NCBI GenBank assembly: GCA_019914995.1
Contig: CM034135.1
Coordinates: forward strand, 6,760,501-6,824,500
Length of the DNA: 64,000 nt
Origin: Acanthochlamys bracteata
Lineage: Eukaryota > Streptophyta > Magnoliopsida > Pandanales > Velloziaceae
Direction of reading: 5' to 3'
How positions within the stretch are numbered: the first letter of the stretch is position 1; every line of letters begins with the position of its first letter. Position numbers and translations under genes: made by a program. The notes under the pieces were generated by a model. The model made no database searches. It was given only the letters and a program-made list of their open reading frames with translations, and was not told where the DNA came from. This document shows, piece after piece, positions 57,301 through 64,000 of the stretch.

Positions 57301-60300
57301 TTGGAAAATTCTCAATTCACTAGTAAATAAGATTGATATATTCATATATGATTTCTTAACTCATGCATGCAATTGATTCTTAAAATTTGTGTGGCTCATC
57401 CTATACAAGCATCTGGTTGGTAACCCACTCCTCGAAGAAAAATTTTTACTATATTTGTTCATCTTTTGTCTTGCTACTTACTTTCTCTTTGCTTGATCCA
57501 TCTTACCTCCTTGAAGCCATCTCTTTGAATTATTCCACCTTGATCCACCAAACAACTTTGAGTTTCCTTGCTCAATTGAGCCTGCTTCCAGAGCCTCTAT
57601 CTGCTCTAAGCTGATGGTATTTCCAATCCGTAGAGTGTATTTGAATTCCAAACATTATAAGTTATTTCAAACTTCAACGCTATTTAGATTGTTAAATATT
57701 TCATCATTTTAATATGCTATTTAATAGTCTGCAGGAATAGCTGTCAGCATGATTAAGCAATTTTTTATGACTAGACCATACTGCACAAATTTAGAAGCAT
57801 AACAGGAAATAACATGCTATAGCTGGAACAAAGAACTTATCATAGTTTGACACAGACGTTCATTAAGCACTCTTTAGCAGATGCTGGAATTATTTCGGAA
57901 CCGAAGTCATTTGCTGTAGGGAAACGCCATCTGAATTATAAGAATGCACGAACTTTAGTAATTTCTATTTGTGCCATAAACACTATCAAAGTATCAGATT
58001 GTCAAATTGTGAATACAGAATAAAGTACATAAACAATCATCAGTGAAAAAGAAATTAAACTCACTATCAGCGAATTCACTCAATAGCAAAGGAAGAAGAG
58101 GAGATAAAGAAAATCATTCAGGAATGAACTTGCTATCGCTTTGGGAGCATTTGGTATTGTGACTCATTATGGGGACTGGGTACTGCTATTCTCTTCTAGA
58201 GTCTATTATTTTTTAATGGCATACCTCTTAGTCGGTACAAACAAATTTACCTATTTTTAGTAACTTCAGTGCTTCTTTAGATTGAATATAAACAACAAAG
58301 CAAGCCCAGAAAGAAATGCAGAGGATCCATCCATGATGAGGAAATCTTCAGAAAGAGTTGCATTTGGATCATGGTGGTAACAAAAAGCTCTAAAAGAAGC
58401 GTAGAATTTTGTTGGTGAGGTGAGTGCCTTTAACTGCCAACAAAGGGGACATTGAATTGTATTGCATGCTATCTACTGAAGCTTCTGGAAAGCAAAAACA
58501 AAAGCCCTTTGGAGAGTCACCAAAGAAGTGATGCATCTAGCAAAGAATAAAGCCAGCTCCTTATGTATATTCATCGAAATATCTTTTCATGGACCTCCAA
58601 AAGTTGAAAAAACCTCCCTGTTCTCAGATTCATGAGTTCTAAGTTCAGCCTATGCTACTTTCTTATAGTAACCGAGATGCTTAGAAGATATGTAGGTATG
58701 TGAAGGAGATTTTATGGCACTGCAAAAGAGGCAGGTGCCACATAGAGGCTTATATGGTCTTTGGTGATGCAAATAGTGTATGGATAAGAAACATGCATGC
58801 ACCATCAAAATGGTAATCAATATCAACAAGGAAATGGTTATGTGACAAGGGAGGTTGTGGATGTGGTTGTTCTATTTGTTATTAGTACCAATAACATGGA
58901 CAGGTATGATGTTAGATTTTTGATGGTGATCAATATCAACAAGGAAATGGTTATGTGACAAGGGAGGTTGTGGTTGATCTATTTGTTATTAGTACCAATA
59001 ACATGGACAGGTATGATGTTAGATAAAAGAGAAAACAAGATATTTGAAACACATTTACCCAGTCTAACAACTGGCAAGTTTGGCACTACAAATTAGAGGA
59101 GAAAAAGATTCCTTCCTCCTTCTGAAACTTCCTAGTTATGCATACACTGAAAGAGAATAACAAAAGGGACTACCCAAGAGAACAACTGTTTATTGTACTT
59201 ACCTAAGAAGATTTAATAGCATCTCCTTTTTAAATACATAGACCCCCATCGATGCAATATATGGTTTCTTTTCTGCCTCTTCTCTTGACAATCCCAGAAT
59301 CGTAGTATCAACTTCCTAGTTATATAAATTATAAGAGCATAAAATCATCAATAGTACATAACTTAATTTAATCAAGAGTAAGAGGAAAAAATATTAAAAC
59401 ATAAAAGCAAATTACCATTGCCTTCAATTCAGCTCCTTTAGGCTTTTCACTAAAAGAGATGACTCTTCCCTTGTTATCTATCTTCATTAAACCAAAGTCT
59501 GATGCACGACTGCATGCATTGAATACAAAATATTGTAAGCTCTTCATGCAAGGACTATGAGTCGATTTGAAATTCGCCCTAAAAGGACCATATTTTAGCA
59601 TCAAGTAAATCATGGAATTTGACATAAATATATACCAAATAGTTTAAGTTACAAGACTACTGTTCTCCTTTAAGGTTTATTTGCATACTTAACCTGTGTG
59701 AGTTTACATTATGGTATGAAGAATATGTTAGAAATTAATTCATCCAGAATTTGTAGCTACCATATTTTAAGCTTTCTGTTTAATCTGTTCATGTCTCATT
59801 ATAGAGTTTAACTGCAATTCCATTAACAACCTCTTTACTGTTGTAAATAAAGCAACAACCTTCAAAAATGGTTAGCAACAAACAGTGTTGACCAAATAGA
59901 AACAATTTTGAAAAACATTTACTAAAGATCAGCTAAGTAATCAATGAATAATACACTTCCAATAGTGCGGATCAAGCATACGCATCATTGAGCATGCGGA
60001 ACTCATATGGGACTTTGAACTTTAATTTGAAGCAATAAATCTTATAAAAGATCAAATTTTTTAGAGGTAGAAAGTCGTTAAATTAAAACATAGTTAAATA
60101 TATCCTAATTTACGAGCCAAATTCGATCTCCTGAATGAGTTAAAACAATTCAAATTTTCTAGCAAGGTTCGACCTTTTGAACAATATAATCAGCACAAAC
60201 TGTGAAGCTACACGAACCAAATATAATTATTTATTTTGTCTAGATAATTATGTAAATCACCCTAGTCCTCGCAAAAATAGAAAGAAATTGATGCAACTCC

Positions 60301-62630
60301 CTACTTTATATCCGGCTTACTAAGAAAATAAAAGCAAACAAAATAACTTGAAAGTGAATTACATAAAAAAAACTAAAGCAGACAAATATTGTACATCATG
60401 GAATTATGTTCCTACAACGCCTTTTCTATGAAAAAATCTGCATGACCTTCTCTATTTCGTTTTCTTCAACTTCACATAAACACTTGAACTCAAAGATCGT
60501 CTATTGGTGATTCTTATGACAGATTTTCAGTTTTGTTTCATTCACAAGAACAATAAACACAGTAATTAAGGTACCTTGTTAATTATATATCCTATTGGTT
60601 CGTCTCGACCAATAAACACAGTAATTAAGGTACCTTGTTAATTATATGTCCTATTGGTTCGTCTCGACCAAACAGAAGTAAAGACTAGACCATAATTTTT
60701 GCAGATTGAATTTGCAGTGCAAGCGCAAGTTAGTTAATAGTCGTTGCAGTTTTGAACTAGCTTCTACTATAAGACACTCATGTCAAGTACCTGTCATCTA
60801 TTGGCACACAAGAGATGGTGATATCAGCACCAGTTTCCCTATGGCTCTGGAATTGATTCAACTTTAGCAACAATAGACATATGGGTGAACAAAAAGTACT
60901 AAGAAAGCCACCTCAACAAAATCCAAGTAATCCATTCTGTAAAGGTGGTCTCCGGAGAGAATCAAAACATCCTCTATATCCTTGGCTTTTGCATCCTTCA
61001 CAAATATTAATTACTCTGAGATGAGATGTAATATTTGTGAAGATAAAGATATCTCAAAACTTTAGGCACACAGGAAGATAGTAGAACAAGAAAATACACA
61101 AAAAAACAGTTGATTCTTATCTTCTTGCCATAAACGTAAAGATAAAAGAACTATATATTATGCATGACTTGCTTAATAACTGCATCCAGGAGGCACTGTT
61201 CATCAAGGCATGTCCAAATAAGTGCAATACTGAACAAATTAAAAAATGAACACCTACGGCTTTCAATCAAAGGCACAGAGTATTCTGAGTTCCACCTTCA
61301 ACTAACAACTGCTCTTAGATTTGATGTATCTATACTACTTATAAGTCAGAAACACAAAAGATGAAAACTCATTATTGACTGTATTTATTCACTTCAATTT
61401 CAAATATATCAAGTTTGTCTATGTACTCTTCCCAGATTAAAATGTAGTTACCATTTAAGAGTCTCAACCAAAACCAACTCAAAAAGTTTATAAATTAAGC
61501 ATTTATCGTCGTATTTGTTAGATTATAAAAGATTTATATTAAGTATATTTTTTGTTCAACAAAAATTTTCTCTGTTAAAATATAGTTACAACTTAAGAGT
61601 CCCAGCCAAAACCAACATATAAAATTTACAAATATGCAACATTATACATTTATTATGATCTTATTTTGCAATTATAACAATTCTAGTTCAAAAATCTTTC
61701 AACAAACAGCTATTACTCTTTCATAAATCACCATTACCAACATTTAGAACCTACATTATACAACATTTCTTTATGTTCTCATTTAAAAGTAAGTATATCT
61801 ATCCAACGTTTCTAATAACAACGTGCTTATAAATTTTGTAAACGTAGCCAATACATGCATATTTGTGCAAAATTCTTATGCTTAAAAAGCTTCCCATAAA
61901 CAATAGTTTTTATGGTTAAACTTTAGTAAATCACTATTACCAATATCTTTTAGACATTTAATTATAGATTCATAATCGCTATTACCAAAATTTTTGTAAA
62001 AGTTTTATTTGCATTAGATTTATTTTATGACACAATGTCCAGAGAAGGCCTGTGTCTGAAACTCCTGCATTTCCTCCAAGAAAATGAAGAAACATTTTGT
62101 TAACTGCCACATTCTGAAAAGAGAAGTTCCCATACTACTGAAATCTTAAATTTCTCACATCGTAAAGCTTTAATACAGATGAAGAGAAAGAACCTCATAT
62201 TAATTTCAATTGTCATGCCTTCTCTTTCATAAACTTACAAAAGATAATGCGGGTGCATTCTATGATATGCAAAACCTCACACACTTAAGAATAGTATATT
62301 TTACTCCAAGACAAGCTTCATCTAGTCCTAAAAAAAACCCAGCCACTGACAATTCTTGGAACTTGGAGTTCTTATGAATAAGTTAAAGAATTTATCCAAG
62401 ATTTGCAGCACAATATTTGACCAAACAAAATTTATGACAACAGAAGATTACTAAAGCTATTCACTGTGACTCAACAAACCATTAGCACAAGTAAATATTA
62501 TTAAAAATAAAAATGGATAGAAACTACGTAAAAATACCTCAAAAAGCCAATCAAACTGTCTAACAGCATCTGCAGTTCCCTGAAACCACCTTTTTCCTGA
62601 CTCTCCAGGTGTTTGTGTGGCAGCTAGCAC
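54384..62630 (-). CDS. AGPL: ADP-glucose pyrophosphorylase large subunit, 5' exons off the window
   Basis: Twelve 3' exons on the minus strand: 62630-62538, 60995-60912, 60846-60791, 59509-59416, 59315-59203, 57930-57858, 56688-56608, 55960-55874, 55247-55143, 55062-54956, 54775-54715, 54485-54384. They encode 351 residues to the stop; about 170 N-terminal residues (plastid transit peptide, Gly-rich ATP loop) lie to the right. The enzyme makes ADP-glucose from glucose-1-phosphate and ATP, the committed step of starch synthesis in plastids. Visible motifs are [33 protein letters not shown] (metal/nucleotide site), [16 protein letters not shown] (glucose-1-P site), [20 protein letters not shown] and the left-handed beta-helix segment ending [18 protein letters not shown]. 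The C-terminus and SEKPKG context identify the large (regulatory) rather than the small subunit. One unusual patch is KECLMN before AYLF, where large subunits as I recall them have KEFYx. Introns reach 2 kb. Confidence 0.95.
58816..59024. repeat. 113-bp tandem duplication in an AGPase intron
   Basis: ATCAATATCAACAAGGAAAT starts both units (58816 and 58929). They are nearly identical through CATGGACAGGTATGATGTTA, with a short indel near GTTGTGG. Confidence 0.9.
60551..60669. repeat. 59-bp tandem duplication in an AGPase intron
   Basis: CAATAAACACAGTAATTAAG starts at 60551 and again at 60610. The copies differ by one base (TATATATCC versus TATATGTCC), so the event is recent. Confidence 0.95.
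61438..61640. repeat. Diverged 138-bp duplication in an AGPase intron
   Basis: TAAAATGTAGTTACCATTTA with AGAGTCTCAACCAAAACCAA (from 61438) recurs as TAAAATATAGTTACAACTTA with AGAGTCCCAGCCAAAACCAA (from 61576). Confidence 0.7.
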
Positions 62631-64000
62631 CTAAATAATACAAAGATGGGTACGATTGATTACTACACATATGATTGCTGTAATGTCCCAAGTATTTTTA
62701 TTCAGGGATAAATTTGGCAAATGAAAATTTTTCCTTATTTGCTACCTAATGTATAGGCTAGCAACACCCATTTCACAAAACAACTAATAGGCCCAAGCCC
62801 ATATCAACTTTGACTTGTGCGTGCAGCTCAATCCACACCGCTGTTCAAGCCTAAACTTAACCTAAACTTTGGCCATGTAATACAATTTACGACATGCAAG
62901 TCCAATTCCAAACCCAACTCCTACAATTTCTTTCCCCCTTTTTCTTTTCATTTCTTTCCTTCTTTCTTTCCCCTATCATTTTTATTTTCTTTCTTCTTCT
63001 CTCCCACAGCCATGCGATCCCTTCCCAGTAGCTGCGCTTCTCCCGTGCAATCTCAACCTTCTTGTCGCGTATCCCCTTCTCTTTCCAACCTCCTTTCTTC
63101 ATGTAGTTGGCACTGTAATCAAGGTTGTGCTAATCGAATGCTGCTTTGTTTTATGATTAAGTTGCATGTATTTCATTTTGAAATTGTATTAGATATGGTA
63201 GGCTAAGGAGCCTGTAACTATTGTATTTATTTTATTAGTGGTTTGAGTCCATTATTTTCTCTTTTAGTGTTTATAGAGATTAGTATCCCGGTATATTAAT
63301 AGTACAAGTTTTTTGCTTGAGTTCACAGGAGAAGGTCTGCCAAAGTTTTTTTTTAAATCAGCAAGTGCTATGTTTGAGTCAAGTACTGGGTTAGGGTTAC
63401 TGGATTGGACCATATCTAAACTTGGTTTAGTTTAGTGCCAGTCGTGTAACGTAATAGTAATAAAGGAGTCCCTCCATTATTATCTTTCACTAATTTTGTT
63501 CCTTATATGTCACATAGTCCATGAACACGACAATAAAGAAGTGCAAGTAGATCAAATTTTGAACATTGAATAGTTTCAATAGCCAACATGTCTGATTTTA
63601 GGCATATGTATTGGCAATGGTGACATCTAGATGTTTAACCATGTTAGAAATATCCCGATTTGTTAGGATCTTGACAATTCTAAGATAAACATTTCTTGGA
63701 GGTAGTAATTTATAGAAGTTAAGGTCATAAATGAACTACTAAGAGAATACTAGTGTAAACAACAATATTTTGAGAAAATTTCAATGATGTGTTTAGTTTA
63801 TATGTAAAAGCAATGACTCAAATGATTATATAAGAAAAGTTAGGGTGAAAATGGCTGTTAAGAAGGTGAAGGACCAAAATTAACTAGAACTTCAAAGTTT
63901 AAGAGCCATTAGTCCATTTAACTTAAACTAATTACCATATATACAATAATGGAAGTCCTTGCAAAAAGGGAAAAGCTGTATTTACCTATAGGATCTCAAA
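62631..64000. other. AGPase intron running off the right edge, with an LTR-like insert
   Basis: The next upstream exon (ending near a GDGFVE-type motif) is not found, so the intron exceeds 1.3 kb. From about 62678, TGTAATGTCCCAAGTATT resembles the start of an LTR. A CT-rich patch (62920-63010) and phrases such as AATAAAGGAGTCCCTCC follow. No LTR end or coding domain is identified, so this is only a suspicion. Confidence 0.3.

Noticed and set aside
58680-58830. Possible Copia integrase/RNase H remnant (HIEAY...GDANS-like reading)
   Set aside because: The match is faint and short and key residues around it are absent; I cannot support it by eye.
62817-63206. 129-codon plus frame at the right edge
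   Set aside because: Phe/Ser/Pro-rich from a CT-rich tract; lies in the AGPase intron with no conserved motif.

Overview
This is plant nuclear DNA. The genes are split by GT-AG introns. They encode plant-only families: a chloroplast CSP41-type protein, a DUF630/DUF632 protein, a metallochaperone-like HIPP, a DYW-type PPR protein and an ADP-glucose pyrophosphorylase large subunit. The spacers are very AT-rich and packed with short inverted-repeat transposons. I could not fix the lineage beyond flowering plant. I see no rRNA, tRNA, CRISPR array or bacterial-style operon.

Layout. 1-3881 (-): 5' exons of a CSP41A-like gene, whose last exon(s) lie off the left edge. 4726-9823 (+): a four-exon DUF630/DUF632 (NRG2/REL2-type) gene, divergent from CSP41A; two MITEs lie in the shared promoter. 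11495-13664 (+): a short two-exon reading frame I do not recognise, with an antisense RTE-LINE fragment in its intron. 16981-17595 (+): a secreted eight-cysteine LTP-like protein with a 106-residue low-complexity insert. 23007-24849 (-): a three-exon HIPP. 24.9-32.6 kb: a gene-poor, MITE-saturated block. 32637-33198 (+): a frameshifted FANTASTIC FOUR-like copy. 34160-35028 (-): a broken CDC20-like pseudogene split by a MITE with a 9-bp target duplication. 35451-38231 (-): an intronless DYW PPR gene, with a degenerate copy of its 3' end at 38.7-38.9 kb. 40997-52892 (+): a 17-exon SAS10/UTP3 gene whose 5.1-kb intron 13 carries an array of hairpin MITEs set in TA microsatellites. 54384-62630 (-): twelve 3' exons of an AGPase large-subunit gene, whose 5' end is off the right edge.

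The genes do not form a functional cluster. They serve unrelated housekeeping and developmental roles: chloroplast RNA metabolism, starch synthesis, ribosome biogenesis, organelle RNA editing, and secreted or membrane proteins. I found no clearly new biological system. The most unusual items are the insert inside the LTP fold, the hairpin-MITE array inside an essential ribosome-biogenesis gene, the MITE-split CDC20 pseudogene, and the MITE load in general. Exon boundaries were read by eye from reading frame, splice sites and family conservation. Every multi-exon model below keeps frame through all junctions. Repeat-element borders are approximate unless a target duplication is stated.
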